This document shows, one piece after another, positions 35,831-43,965 of a DNA stretch of 53,029 bases. The stretch is from an uncultured Ignavibacteria bacterium (lineage in GTDB: Bacteria; Bacteroidota; Ignavibacteria; Tepidaquicellales; Tepidaquicellaceae). The notes beneath the pieces were generated by a model that saw only the letters and a program-made list of their open reading frames with translations, made no database searches and was not told the DNA's origin. Location of the stretch: positions 1-53,029 of the forward strand of contig CALMST010000207.1 of the NCBI GenBank assembly GCA_937872315.1. Reading direction: 5' to 3'. Within the stretch, counting starts at the first letter, position 1, and each line of letters starts with the position of its first letter. Both the position numbers and the translations under genes were made by a program.

Positions 35831-36676
35831 ATGTCAGCTAAAATCGGAATAGGAATTATACATGGAATGGGTACTCAGAATAAGAATTTTGCCAATACTC
35901 TCATTAACGATCTTAAGAGCTATTACGGAGAAAAAAATGACACGAAAGATCTTTATTTCAGATCAGTATTCTGGGCTGATATTCTTCAAAAATCTGAAAA
36001 TGCTTTATGGAAAAATCTGAAAATGGATGATCTGAGTTTTGATAAACTCAGACACTTTGTCGTACATTATCTCGCTGATACAATTGCTTATCAGAAAATG
36101 TATGAAGAAAAAAAGGCTGAATCCAAAAATGACAGAACGGTTTATTTCAGAATTCAGGAAAGAATATCAGAAGCTTTAAAGGATATTGATGAAAATACTG
36201 AACCGGACGCACCTCTGGTACTAATAGGTCATTCTCTCGGTACTGTCATGCTTCTCAACTATATTTACGATTCACAGAAATCTCCCGCCCAAAAGAAGAC
36301 AATATACTGGAATGGTAAGACCGAAACAGGAAATCTTGCAGGTCTTATTCTGTGCGGCAGTCCGTTTGCTCTATGGACTTTAAGAAAGGAAGGTTTCGGT
36401 GAAGCTATTAATTTTCCGGGTGAAAAAGTCAAAGGAAATCTGAAGACTATCTCAAAGTGGGTCAATTTTTATGACAAGGATGATGTACTGGGATTTCCGA
36501 TAAAAAATATCAACAGTTCATATAAAAAAAATAAACAGCTTATAGACATACCGGTCGAAGTGGATAACCCTGTTCTTGGCTGGACACCATTAAGTCATGA
36601 TGATTATTTCCGGACCATCAGTATTATAAAAAGTATATCTGGATTTCTTCAAAATGTAAGAAATAAAATTAACTGA
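35831..36676 (+). CDS. Alpha/beta-hydrolase-like protein (lipase type)
   Basis: A 281-residue soluble protein without a signal peptide. The nucleophile elbow GHSLG is at residues 133-137, after strand PLVLI. The early IHGMG (10-14) matches the oxyanion-loop position of alpha/beta hydrolases. SHDDYF near residue 258 may carry the catalytic His. An insertion of about 70 helical, charged residues lies between the first strand and the elbow. It is an uncharacterised intracellular serine hydrolase; an esterase or lipase role is inferred. Upstream, TAATTTTG at 35794-35801 looks like a Bacteroidota -7 element, but the nearest TTTG is 25 bases away, which is longer than usual. Confidence 0.78.
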   Translation: MSAKIGIGIIHGMGTQNKNFANTLINDLKSYYGEKNDTKDLYFRSVFWADILQKSENALWKNLKMDDLSFDKLRHFVVHYLADTIAYQKMYEEKKAESKNDRTVYFRIQERISEALKDIDENTEPDAPLVLIGHSLGTVMLLNYIYDSQKSPAQKKTIYWNGKTETGNLAGLILCGSPFALWTLRKEGFGEAINFPGEKVKGNLKTISKWVNFYDKDDVLGFPIKNINSSYKKNKQLIDIPVEVDNPVLGWTPLSHDDYFRTISIIKSISGFLQNVRNKIN

Positions 36677-36716
36677 AGTAATCATTGAACAAAATGTTTT
36701 CGTTATCTTTTTAATT

Positions 36717-36748
36717 AACTAATTAACCTATCAACTAATTAACCTACC
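36717..36748. repeat. Two tandem 16-base repeats before ybjQ
   Basis: AACTAATTAACCTATC at 36717-36732 is followed directly by AACTAATTAACCTACC at 36733-36748, with one mismatch. The pair ends nine bases before the start codon at 36758. Confidence 0.9.
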
Positions 36749-36757
36749 AACAAACAA

Positions 36758-37090
36758 ATGGATAAAAGTTTTATAACCACTGCTTTCGATTTCGAAGGTT
36801 GCAGGATCACAAAAAATCTTGGAATAGTAAGAGGCATTATTGTAAGATCCAGAAACATATTCGCAAATATCGGTGCAGGATTTCAAACTCTTGTCGGAGG
36901 AGATATTACTCTATACACAGAGCTTTGTGAGAAGACAAGAGCAGATGCTTTCGAACAGATGGTGCAGCATGCAGAAGAAATTGGAGCTAATGCAATTATT
37001 GGAATGCGATATGATGCAAATGAAGTTACCGCGGGAGTGACTGAAGTGCTTGCATATGGCACGGCGGTTGTGATTGAAAGGAATTCATAA
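36758..37090 (+). CDS. YbjQ/UPF0145 family protein
   Basis: A 110-residue protein of the UPF0145 (YbjQ, DUF74) family. The signature segments are GIVRGIIVRSRNIFANIGAGFQTLVGGD and ARADAFEQMVQHAEEIGANAIIGMRYDANEV, the latter followed by the terminal strand VLAYGTAVVI. The family forms pentameric rings and is sometimes called heavy-metal-binding, but its role is not settled. It is monocistronic here. The next 444 bases up to the Phe leader peptide hold no gene. Confidence 0.92.
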   Translation: MDKSFITTAFDFEGCRITKNLGIVRGIIVRSRNIFANIGAGFQTLVGGDITLYTELCEKTRADAFEQMVQHAEEIGANAIIGMRYDANEVTAGVTEVLAYGTAVVIERNS

Positions 37091-37534
37091 TTTTACAAAT
37101 ATTATGAATTTGATAACCAGATGCCAGTCTGATCCGGAAAGATCAATATAATAAATTCTTTACCGAATGCAGAAATACCTGGCCGGTTTTTTATTGAAAG
37201 TTTAAAAGAAAGTCTGCAATGAAAAATTTCCTGATTGTAATACAGATAATTACCGGAAACTCATACTTGTCTGTCTGCAAAAATTTCAACTTACCGCACG
37301 GCAGGAAAGCTCTGACGTTCGTTACGGACAGGAAATTTTTGCTTCTGAACCGGATTTTAAAAAGTAATTAATTTTAAGAAATATTCCGGGCGGCACGGGG
37401 AAGTTTTTATGAAAATCATTTTTTCATAAATTTCATTTTTAAAAAATAATGTATATATTGCACGCATATTAAACGGCAGGTTATTTGTTACCTGTCATTG
37501 CCGATAAAAAATTTAAAAGACATACAGAACTAAC
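37091..37534. other. Non-coding region before the Phe leader peptide
   Basis: No convincing gene is seen in these 444 bases. They contain a GCAAAAATTTC/GAAATTTTTGC inverted repeat (37277-37287 and 37332-37342), and a 12-base sequence at 37222-37233 that is the reverse complement of 37329-37340. A hairpin (CAGGT at 37477-37481 with ACCTG at 37490-37494, with CGG/CCG outer pairs at 37474-37476 and 37501-37503) lies in the probable 5' leader. The operon promoter should lie around 37400-37470, but no element fits well. TATATTGC at 37453-37460 is only a weak match to the Bacteroidota -7 box. Confidence 0.5.
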
Positions 37535-37612
37535 ATGAAATTCACTTTCACATTTACATTTTTCTTTTTTAGCTTTAGCTTTTTTAGCCAAAGAGGGGCT
37601 TTGTATATGTGA
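37535..37612 (+). CDS. Phenylalanine-rich leader peptide (pheL-like)
   Basis: A 25-residue ORF from ATG at 37535 to TGA at 37610-37612. Ten of its 25 codons are Phe (residues 3, 5, 7, 9-12, 14, 16, 17), four of them consecutive at 37559-37570. The first 18 residues are MKFTFTFTFFFFSFSFFS. Such Phe enrichment immediately before a prephenate dehydratase gene is the hallmark of a leader peptide that senses charged tRNA-Phe through ribosome stalling, as pheL does in enteric bacteria. The stop lies just past the antiterminator strand (37594-37602), so a ribosome finishing the peptide would cover that strand. The ATG has no Shine-Dalgarno site, like other starts here. The peptide itself is probably not functional. 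Confidence 0.88.
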   Translation: MKFTFTFTFFFFSFSFFSQRGALYM

Positions 37613-37667
37613 ATTTAATACACATAAGATTTATTTAAAGCCTCTGAAATTCAGGGGCTTTTTTTTT
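37586..37667 (+). promoter_or_regulatory. Phenylalanine transcription attenuator (competing RNA hairpins)
   Basis: Segments can be assigned by eye. Segment 1 (AGCC, 37586-37589) can pair with segment 2 (GGCT, 37597-37600). Segment 2 (37594-37602) can pair over nine bases with segment 3 (37637-37645), one pair being G-U, to form an antiterminator. Segment 3 (37637-37647) can instead pair with segment 4 (37651-37661) to form the terminator. A 6-bp hairpin (TATGTG at 37606-37611 with CACATA at 37621-37626) brings segments 2 and 3 together. If ribosomes stall at the Phe codons, segment 2 is free and the operon is read. If they reach the stop at 37612, segment 2 is covered and the terminator forms. 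This logic is inferred; the pairings are directly readable. Confidence 0.85.
37637..37667 (+). terminator. Attenuator terminator upstream of pheA
   Basis: An 11-bp stem (37637-37647 with 37651-37661, one G-U pair) has a 3-base loop. It is followed by a run of nine T at 37659-37667. It is a strong intrinsic terminator placed 35 bases before the pheA start, with no gene ending upstream on this strand for 500 bases except the leader peptide. That position fits attenuation rather than gene-end termination. Confidence 0.93.
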
Positions 37668-37702
37668 GGACTAAACTCAATTTTAACTCAATTTAATAAA
37701 TT

Positions 37703-38539
37703 ATGAAAGTAGCAATTCAGGGAATAAGAGGAGCTTTTCACGAAATAGCAGCCAGACAATATTTTGATGAAGAAATTGAAACTATTAACTGCACTAAATT
37801 CAGTCAGCTATTTGAAATTGTAAGATCCGGAAAAGCTGAATACGGAGTTGTTGCAATTGAGAATACTCTTGCAGGAAGCATACTTGAAAATTACAGTTTG
37901 CTCAAAGATTCAAAATTAAAAATAACAGGAGAGATCAGTTTATACATTTCGCAAAATCTAATGGCATTGCCCGGAACAAAGACCGGAAACATTACTGAGG
38001 TCTATTCGCATCCGATGGCGATCCTTCAGTCCAACGATTTTTTCAGCGCATATCCGGATATAAAACTGATTGAGTGGTCGGATACAGCTTCCAGCGCCAG
38101 GAAAATAGCTGAAGAAAATCTTTTGAATACCGGCGCTATTGCAAGCGAATATGCCGCTAAATTGTATGGACTTGAAATACTTGCCCATGAAATAGAAACC
38201 AACAAAAATAACTATACGCGCTTTATTATCATTCATAAAAAATCTCAGGACCTGCCTGAAAATAACAAGGCGTCTGTTTGTTTTGAACTTGACCACAGTC
38301 CCGGTTCTCTTACGGATGTTTTAAATGTTCTCAGGGATCACGGCATTAATCTGACAAAAATACAATCATTGCCGGTCATAGGAAGTCCATACAAATATTA
38401 TTTTCATGCTGACCTTGAATGGAAAGACCGTTCGAAATATGATCTTGCTTTGAACAAAATAATTAAGACAGTTTCAAATCTGTCAATGCTTGGTGAATAC
38501 AAAAGGGATGAAATGTTTAATCACGAAGCTTTTGAATAA
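37703..38539 (+). CDS. pheA: Prephenate dehydratase
   Basis: A 278-residue enzyme converting prephenate to phenylpyruvate in phenylalanine synthesis. The catalytic domain (about 1-180) opens with VAIQGIRGAFHEIAA and carries AIENTLAGSI (52-61) and the catalytic TRF motif (Thr172-Arg-Phe174). A regulatory ACT domain follows (about 191-268, SPGSLTDVLNVLRDHGINLTKI). The usual ESRP phenylalanine-site motif reads QSLP (221-224). Chorismate mutase is not fused here but to the next gene product. It is the first structural gene after the Phe attenuator and lies 40 bases before the DAHP synthase gene. Confidence 0.96.
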   Translation: MKVAIQGIRGAFHEIAARQYFDEEIETINCTKFSQLFEIVRSGKAEYGVVAIENTLAGSILENYSLLKDSKLKITGEISLYISQNLMALPGTKTGNITEVYSHPMAILQSNDFFSAYPDIKLIEWSDTASSARKIAEENLLNTGAIASEYAAKLYGLEILAHEIETNKNNYTRFIIIHKKSQDLPENNKASVCFELDHSPGSLTDVLNVLRDHGINLTKIQSLPVIGSPYKYYFHADLEWKDRSKYDLALNKIIKTVSNLSMLGEYKRDEMFNHEAFE

Positions 38540-38579
38540 TAAAAACCATTAAAAATATTTTAAAAATAAAAAACAAACT

Positions 38580-39674
38580 ATGAACATTAACTTAACTATT
38601 GAGTCTCTTGAAAGCTGGGGCGGTAATACCGGAAGACCCTTGATCATCTCCGGTCCATGCAGCGCTGAAACGGAAGAGCAGATGCTTTCAACCGCAAGAC
38701 AATTAAAAACACATGGGATAGGAATATTCAGAGCGGGTATCTGGAAACCAAGAACGCGTCCGAACCAGTTTGAAGGCGTTGGATCAATCGGATTGAAATG
38801 GCTGCGTCAGGTCAAAAATGAAACAGGAATGATGACTGCCGTCGAAGTAGCAAATGTAAAACACGTATATGAGGCTCTGAAAATGGGAGTCGATATTTTA
38901 TGGATAGGAGCAAGAACATCGGCAAATCCATTCTCCATACAGGAAATCGCAGACTCACTTGAAGGTGTGGACATTCCTGTACTGGTCAAGAATCCTGTCA
39001 ATCCGGATCTTGATCTGTGGATCGGCGCGATAGAGAGAATAGCCGGTGCGGGAATTACAAAACTTGCGGCTATACACAGAGGTTTCTCATCTTCGGAAAA
39101 AACCATTTACAGAAATGCGCCTAAATGGGAACTGGTCATTGAGCTGAGGCAAAGATTAATAAACATTCCGGTTATTTGTGATCCAAGCCACATAGCGGGA
39201 AGAGCTGATCTTGTATGCAGCGTGTCACAGCAGGCAATGGATCTCGGACATGACGGATTGATGATCGAATCTCATCCGGAACCGGTCAAAGCTCTTAGTG
39301 ACAGCAAACAACAGTTAACTCCGGATGAAACAGCAGCATTGATTAAAAATCTTATCATACGATCTGGCAGAACTGACAATGCAAAATACACTGCTTTGCT
39401 TATGGAGCTGCGTTCGAAAATTGATTCTCTTGATGATAAGATACTTTCTGTAATACAGAAGAGGATGGATATTGTAAAGGAAATCGGTATAACAAAAAAA
39501 ATGAATAATGTGCAGATACTTCAGACCGACCGTTGGACAGAGATCCTTGAAACAGCTAAAGAAAAAGGAAGTTCAAAAGGACTCAGTAATGAATTTATTG
39601 AAAAATTATTCAATGCAATGCATCAGGAGTCTATATCTGTTCAAACCGAAATATTAAATTCAGTAATGGACTAA
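38580..39674 (+). CDS. Bifunctional DAHP synthase / chorismate mutase
   Basis: A 364-residue fusion. Residues of about 15-265 are a type I DAHP synthase of the KDPG-like branch (IISGPCSAETEEQ, FRAGIWKPRTRPNQFEG, AAIHRGFSS, DPSHIAGRADLV), condensing PEP and erythrose 4-phosphate. Residues of about 275-360 are an AroQ-type chorismate mutase (LLMELRSKIDSLDDKILSVIQKRMDIVKEIG). The first and sixth steps before prephenate are thus on one chain, so carbon entry and the branch toward Phe/Tyr are expressed together. This fusion is known in Bacteroidota. Its stop overlaps the aroB start by one base. Confidence 0.95.
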   Translation: MNINLTIESLESWGGNTGRPLIISGPCSAETEEQMLSTARQLKTHGIGIFRAGIWKPRTRPNQFEGVGSIGLKWLRQVKNETGMMTAVEVANVKHVYEALKMGVDILWIGARTSANPFSIQEIADSLEGVDIPVLVKNPVNPDLDLWIGAIERIAGAGITKLAAIHRGFSSSEKTIYRNAPKWELVIELRQRLINIPVICDPSHIAGRADLVCSVSQQAMDLGHDGLMIESHPEPVKALSDSKQQLTPDETAALIKNLIIRSGRTDNAKYTALLMELRSKIDSLDDKILSVIQKRMDIVKEIGITKKMNNVQILQTDRWTEILETAKEKGSSKGLSNEFIEKLFNAMHQESISVQTEILNSVMD

Positions 39675-40738
39675 TGGAAAAATTAAATTGTATATCAGAA
39701 AATAAAAATATCCTTTCTATACAAAGTGAGATAGGTAATTCAAAAATAATAGTTGGGGAATCTCTTTCCAGTGTTTCGGAATATTTACCTGCGGGAAAAA
39801 AGACAGTTATAATAACTGACAGCACTGTTAAAGATCTTTACGGTCAGACTTTTCCGGAAGCTTGTTTGACAATTGAAATTCCGCAGGGTGAGAACAATAA
39901 AGTTTTACATACCCTGGATCTTGTTTTTGAAAAAATGACTGAAGCTGAAATTGACAGAACATCATTCATTCTTGGGATTGGAGGCGGCATAGTCTGTGAT
40001 GTTGCAGGGTTTGCTGCATCGGTCTATATGAGAGGAATTGAATTTGGCTTTGTTTCAACTACTCTTCTCAGTCAGGTAGATGCAAGTACCGGAGGAAAGA
40101 ACGGAGTAAACTTTAACGGATACAAGAACATGATAGGCACTTTTAATTTACCTGAGTTTGTAATATGTGATCAGGAGTTGCTTAAGACATTGCCCCGGCA
40201 TGAATTGATAAGCGGCATGGCGGAAGTTGTAAAGCACGGTGCAATTGCTGATCCGGGTTTTTTCAGATTTATAGAAGAGAACGCACATAACGTTCTTATG
40301 TATGATATTGAAGTGCTTGAAAAAATTGTTTACGAGTCAGTAGTAATTAAATCCGGAATAGTAAAAAAGGATGTAAAAGAAAACGGAGTCCGCAAAATTT
40401 TAAACTTCGGACATACGATAGGGCATGCAGTAGAAAAGTTTACCGGAATGCAGCACGGAATGGCAATCAGCACAGGAATGACATTAGCTGCGGAAATCTC
40501 TGCAGCCAGAGGACTTATAGAAAAGCAGGAAGCTGACAGGATACCGGCATTGCTGCAAAAACTCGGACTTCCGGTGAAATTACCGATCGGGCCGGAAATT
40601 CTTCTGGAAGCAATCAGAAGAGATAAAAAACGGGAAGGTGATCATATAAAATTTGTATTACTTGATAAAATAGGTTCTGCCTGTATTGAAAAAATTTCTC
40701 TTGAAGAATTAAAATCAATTTTAAATGATCTGTATTAG
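39674..40738 (+). CDS. aroB: 3-dehydroquinate synthase
   Basis: A 354-residue NAD- and zinc-dependent enzyme converting DAHP to 3-dehydroquinate. Motifs include IIITDSTVKDLYG, GIGGGIVCDVAGFAASVYMRG (about 101-121), VSTTLLSQVDASTGGKNGVN, and the metal-ligand regions GMAEVVKHG and LNFGHTIGHAVE with a further His in MQHGMA. The length is normal. It starts inside the previous stop (TAATG) and overlaps aroD by 14 bases, so it is translationally coupled on both sides. Confidence 0.97.
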   Translation: MEKLNCISENKNILSIQSEIGNSKIIVGESLSSVSEYLPAGKKTVIITDSTVKDLYGQTFPEACLTIEIPQGENNKVLHTLDLVFEKMTEAEIDRTSFILGIGGGIVCDVAGFAASVYMRGIEFGFVSTTLLSQVDASTGGKNGVNFNGYKNMIGTFNLPEFVICDQELLKTLPRHELISGMAEVVKHGAIADPGFFRFIEENAHNVLMYDIEVLEKIVYESVVIKSGIVKKDVKENGVRKILNFGHTIGHAVEKFTGMQHGMAISTGMTLAAEISAARGLIEKQEADRIPALLQKLGLPVKLPIGPEILLEAIRRDKKREGDHIKFVLLDKIGSACIEKISLEELKSILNDLY

Positions 40739-41366
40739 TATTTCCGAAAAAAGTAAAGACAAGTGCCTGGAAATTATCAGATCTGCTGAAATGGCTGAGA
40801 TCCGGATCGACATGGCGGGATACGATGAGACTGATGTGCGTTATGTATTTTCAAATTCCGGGAAACCATTGATTGCAACCTGCAGACCTGAAATTGTAAA
40901 AGACTCTGAACGCAAGATTCTTCTCAAAGCTGCAATAGAAACAGGTGCTGAATATGTCGATATAGAAACTGATGCGGAAAATAATTTAAAACACGAAATT
41001 ATCGGGTTTGCAAGATCACAGGGATGTAAGGTGATAGTGTCTTATCATAATTTTAAGAACACGCCTGATCCCGGTGAATTACATTCAATCATAAGATCGT
41101 GTTATGATTCAGGAGCTGATATTGCAAAGATCGCAACAACTGCTTTAAACACCCGGGATTGTGCAAGAATACTTTCTTTGTATGGGTATTATGATTCGCT
41201 GGTTGCACTGGCAATGGGCGAGGCAGGCAAGATCACAAGAGCGGCAAATATTTTTATGGGAAGTCCTTTTACATTTGCTGCAATATCAGATGAGCAGAAA
41301 ACAGCGCCCGGACAGTTTACTGTCTGTGAATTAAATCAAATCAAATCCATAATTAAAAAAGATTGA
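40725..41366 (+). CDS. aroD: Type I 3-dehydroquinate dehydratase
   Basis: A 213-residue TIM-barrel enzyme that dehydrates 3-dehydroquinate through a Schiff base. The catalytic residues are visible: His108 in VSYHNF and the Schiff-base Lys135 in ADIAKIATTA. EIRIDM near residue 25 and the ATCR (51-54) bind substrate. GSPFTFAA at the C-terminus is typical. It starts 14 bases before the end of aroB and is followed after four bases by the aroE-aroK fusion gene. Confidence 0.95.
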   Translation: MICISISEKSKDKCLEIIRSAEMAEIRIDMAGYDETDVRYVFSNSGKPLIATCRPEIVKDSERKILLKAAIETGAEYVDIETDAENNLKHEIIGFARSQGCKVIVSYHNFKNTPDPGELHSIIRSCYDSGADIAKIATTALNTRDCARILSLYGYYDSLVALAMGEAGKITRAANIFMGSPFTFAAISDEQKTAPGQFTVCELNQIKSIIKKD

Positions 41367-41370
41367 CTGT

Positions 41371-42678
41371 TTGACCAAAAGTATAAAAATATTTGCAGTA
41401 ACCGGAAAACCGGTTTTACACAGCAGGAGTCCCGCTATGTTTAACAAGGTATTTTCAAAAAATGGAATTGATGCAGTATATCTTAGGCTTGCGGCAAATG
41501 ATCCCGGAGAGGCTATCCGGCTATTCAAAGAACTTGGGATCAGCGGAATGAATGTTACATCTCCATTTAAGGAAAGCATTGTAAATTATCTTGATAAGAT
41601 CCACGGCGCTGCAGGAATTCTGGGTTGTGTAAACACAATTATTGAACGAGAAGGGAAACTGCATGGATATAACACGGATACTTTCGGAGTTACTCAAAGT
41701 TTTAAAGATCACGGAGTTAAACTGAAAGGAAAACGTTGTCTTGTGATCGGTGCGGGAGGTGCGGGTAAAGCTGCAGCATATAGTATGCTTAAATCAGGCG
41801 CCGAAGTTATAATGGTTAACCGCACAGATTCAAAAGCAAAGAAAGCAGCTAAGGTAATTGGTTGCAAATACAGAGATTTCAGCACATTAAAGGAATTGGT
41901 GAAAAAGTCTGATATCATAATTTCAGCATTAGTCCAAAATATTAATCCGGTAAAGAAAAGGTGGCTTAATTCTTCACAAGTGATATTTGATGCTAATTAC
42001 GGAAATTCGGAATTGAATTCAATAGCTGTTGATAAAGGCTGTAATATTATAAATGCAGAGAAATGGCTGGTCAATCAGGCAATAAGATCGTATGAAATTT
42101 TTCTGAATGAAAAACCTGATAAAGAATCAATGAAAGAAGGACTCAGTGATTGTAAAATTGCTGAAAAGAAAAACAGAATATCATTCATCGGGCTTTCAGG
42201 TTCAGGTAAAACAGATACCGGAAAAGCATTAGCTGAAAAATTAAAATATGATTTCATAGATATTGACGAATTGATAAGTATTAGAAATGGAAAGACCATT
42301 GCAGATATATTTGAAACATGCGGTGAAGAACATTTCAGGGAGCTTGAAAAAAGTGAACTGGAGGAAAGAATAAAATCAAAAGCCTCGCAGATTATTTCAT
42401 GCGGAGGAGGAATAGTTCTGAACGAATCCGTCAGAATGACTTTAACTAAAAATTCAATTGTGATATGGCTATATGCATCACCCGAAATTATTCACAAAAG
42501 AATTGATATAAATAGCAGACCTCTGCTTCAGGTTGAGGATCCTTTGACTAAACTTAGAAAACTTTTTATTTCAAGGACAGGACATTATGCCGGAACAGCT
42601 CATATTATTTTTTCAAATGAAGAAAACACAATTAATCAAATTTTAAAAAACATTATAAAAGAACTGAATTCAATATGA
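41371..42678 (+). CDS. Bifunctional shikimate dehydrogenase / shikimate kinase
   Basis: A 435-residue fusion of AroE and AroK functions. Residues 1 to about 260 are shikimate dehydrogenase: substrate motif SRS (18-20), catalytic Lys67 in NVTSPFKES, Asp103 in GYNTDTFG, and NADP motif VIGAGGAGKAA (125-135). Residues of about 268-435 are shikimate kinase: Walker A GLSGSGKT (274-281), shikimate-binding DIDE (297-300), FRELE with Arg323, and the GGG turn (345-347). Together they take 3-dehydroshikimate to shikimate 3-phosphate. No frameshift is present; the frame is continuous. The TTG start is needed to keep the N-terminal strand. It overlaps aroA by four bases (ATGA). Confidence 0.95.
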   Translation: MTKSIKIFAVTGKPVLHSRSPAMFNKVFSKNGIDAVYLRLAANDPGEAIRLFKELGISGMNVTSPFKESIVNYLDKIHGAAGILGCVNTIIEREGKLHGYNTDTFGVTQSFKDHGVKLKGKRCLVIGAGGAGKAAAYSMLKSGAEVIMVNRTDSKAKKAAKVIGCKYRDFSTLKELVKKSDIIISALVQNINPVKKRWLNSSQVIFDANYGNSELNSIAVDKGCNIINAEKWLVNQAIRSYEIFLNEKPDKESMKEGLSDCKIAEKKNRISFIGLSGSGKTDTGKALAEKLKYDFIDIDELISIRNGKTIADIFETCGEEHFRELEKSELEERIKSKASQIISCGGGIVLNESVRMTLTKNSIVIWLYASPEIIHKRIDINSRPLLQVEDPLTKLRKLFISRTGHYAGTAHIIFSNEENTINQILKNIIKELNSI

Positions 42679-43937
42679 CAACAAAAAATAAAATCTTACA
42701 TGCAGCTGAAATTAAAGGAACAATTACAGCGCCTGCATCAAAAAGCATAATACAGAGATTCATTGCAATTGCAGCACTTACGAAAGGTAGATCAATTCTG
42801 CATGGCTATACTCCCTGCAATGACAGTAAAGCCGCGCTTCAGATAGCTAAAGACCTCGGAGCTGAGGTATTATCTGATGGAAATAAAGTAATAATTAACG
42901 GAAATTTTAAACCGGTATCCAGGACACTTAACTGCGGTGAGTCAGGATTAGGTCTCAGAATGTTTGCTCCGATAGCAGCATTATGGAATTCACCAGTCAC
43001 TTTAACCGGTGAAGGTTCATTGAAGACAAGACCTGTCGGCATGCTCGAGCAGCCCTTAAGCGACATGGGAATTATGATCAAAACATATAACGGAACTTTA
43101 CCGGTAGAGGTCTGCGGTCCATTCAAAGGAGGGATTTCTATTTTAAACGGATCAATCAGTTCGCAGATACTTACAGGCTTACTTATCGCAAGTCCGCTTG
43201 CTGTAAGCGATACAACAATTCTTGTGCGTGACCTGAAAAGCAAACCATACATTGACATGACAATTCAGATCATGGCGGATTTTGGCGTGGAAGCATTGCA
43301 TGATGAGTATGAGACTTTTACAATTAAGTCAGGGCAGAGATATTCAGAACGGGAATACACAGCAGAAGGCGACTGGAGCGGAGCTTCGTTTTTACTTGTT
43401 GCCGGCGCGCTTGGTGGTTCGGTAACAGTTGAAAATCTAAGTACAGACTCAAAGCAGGCAGATTCAGCAGTCCTGAAAGTAATTGAAGATGCCGGCGCAA
43501 TTGTAACTGTAACAAGGGAAAATGTAAAAGTAGAAAAAAATGAACTTAATGCATTTGAATTTGATGCTACTGAAAGTCCCGATCTTTTTCCGCCTTTAGT
43601 TGCGTTAGCTGCACATTGTAATGGAGTATCCGGGATCAAGGGAGTATCGCGGCTGAAACATAAAGAGAGCGATCGCGCGACTGTACTTATGAATGAGTTT
43701 GCGGAACTCGGAACGAACATTGAGATCGGAGATGATACAATGTTTGTTTACGGAGGAACATTTAAAGGCGGTAAATTAAATTCCAATAATGATCACAGGA
43801 TAGCAATGGCAGGAGCGGTTGCATCGATCTTATCGGAGGAACCGGTTATGATAGAAGATTACGGATGTGTGGCAAAGTCATATACAGATTTTTTTAAAGA
43901 CCTTGAAAAGATCAGCAACCCGGCAGTAATGGTTTAA
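42675..43937 (+). CDS. aroA: 3-phosphoshikimate 1-carboxyvinyltransferase (EPSP synthase)
   Basis: A 420-residue enzyme joining shikimate 3-phosphate and PEP. Lys23 in APASKSIIQR, the SRRL-like KHKESDRA region and the Asp in ESPDLFPP are present. The loop that reads GNAGTAMRP in E. coli reads CGESGLGLRM (87-96) here, so the positions of Thr97 and Pro101 (E. coli numbering) are Leu and Met. This form seems typical of Bacteroidota-like enzymes rather than of class I or II. It overlaps the aroE-aroK gene by four bases and is followed after 28 bases by aroC. Confidence 0.95.
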   Translation: MTTKNKILHAAEIKGTITAPASKSIIQRFIAIAALTKGRSILHGYTPCNDSKAALQIAKDLGAEVLSDGNKVIINGNFKPVSRTLNCGESGLGLRMFAPIAALWNSPVTLTGEGSLKTRPVGMLEQPLSDMGIMIKTYNGTLPVEVCGPFKGGISILNGSISSQILTGLLIASPLAVSDTTILVRDLKSKPYIDMTIQIMADFGVEALHDEYETFTIKSGQRYSEREYTAEGDWSGASFLLVAGALGGSVTVENLSTDSKQADSAVLKVIEDAGAIVTVTRENVKVEKNELNAFEFDATESPDLFPPLVALAAHCNGVSGIKGVSRLKHKESDRATVLMNEFAELGTNIEIGDDTMFVYGGTFKGGKLNSNNDHRIAMAGAVASILSEEPVMIEDYGCVAKSYTDFFKDLEKISNPAVMV

Positions 43938-43965
43938 ATAATTAATTTAAAAAAATAAAAAATAT

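Noticed and set aside
37219-37371. 50-codon ORF upstream of the Phe leader
   Set aside because: It overlaps the nested inverted repeats, has no recognisable protein pattern, and its codons follow the repeat structure. It is more likely chance.
43265-43720. 151-codon open frame on the minus strand
   Set aside because: It is antisense to aroA and has no recognisable domain.
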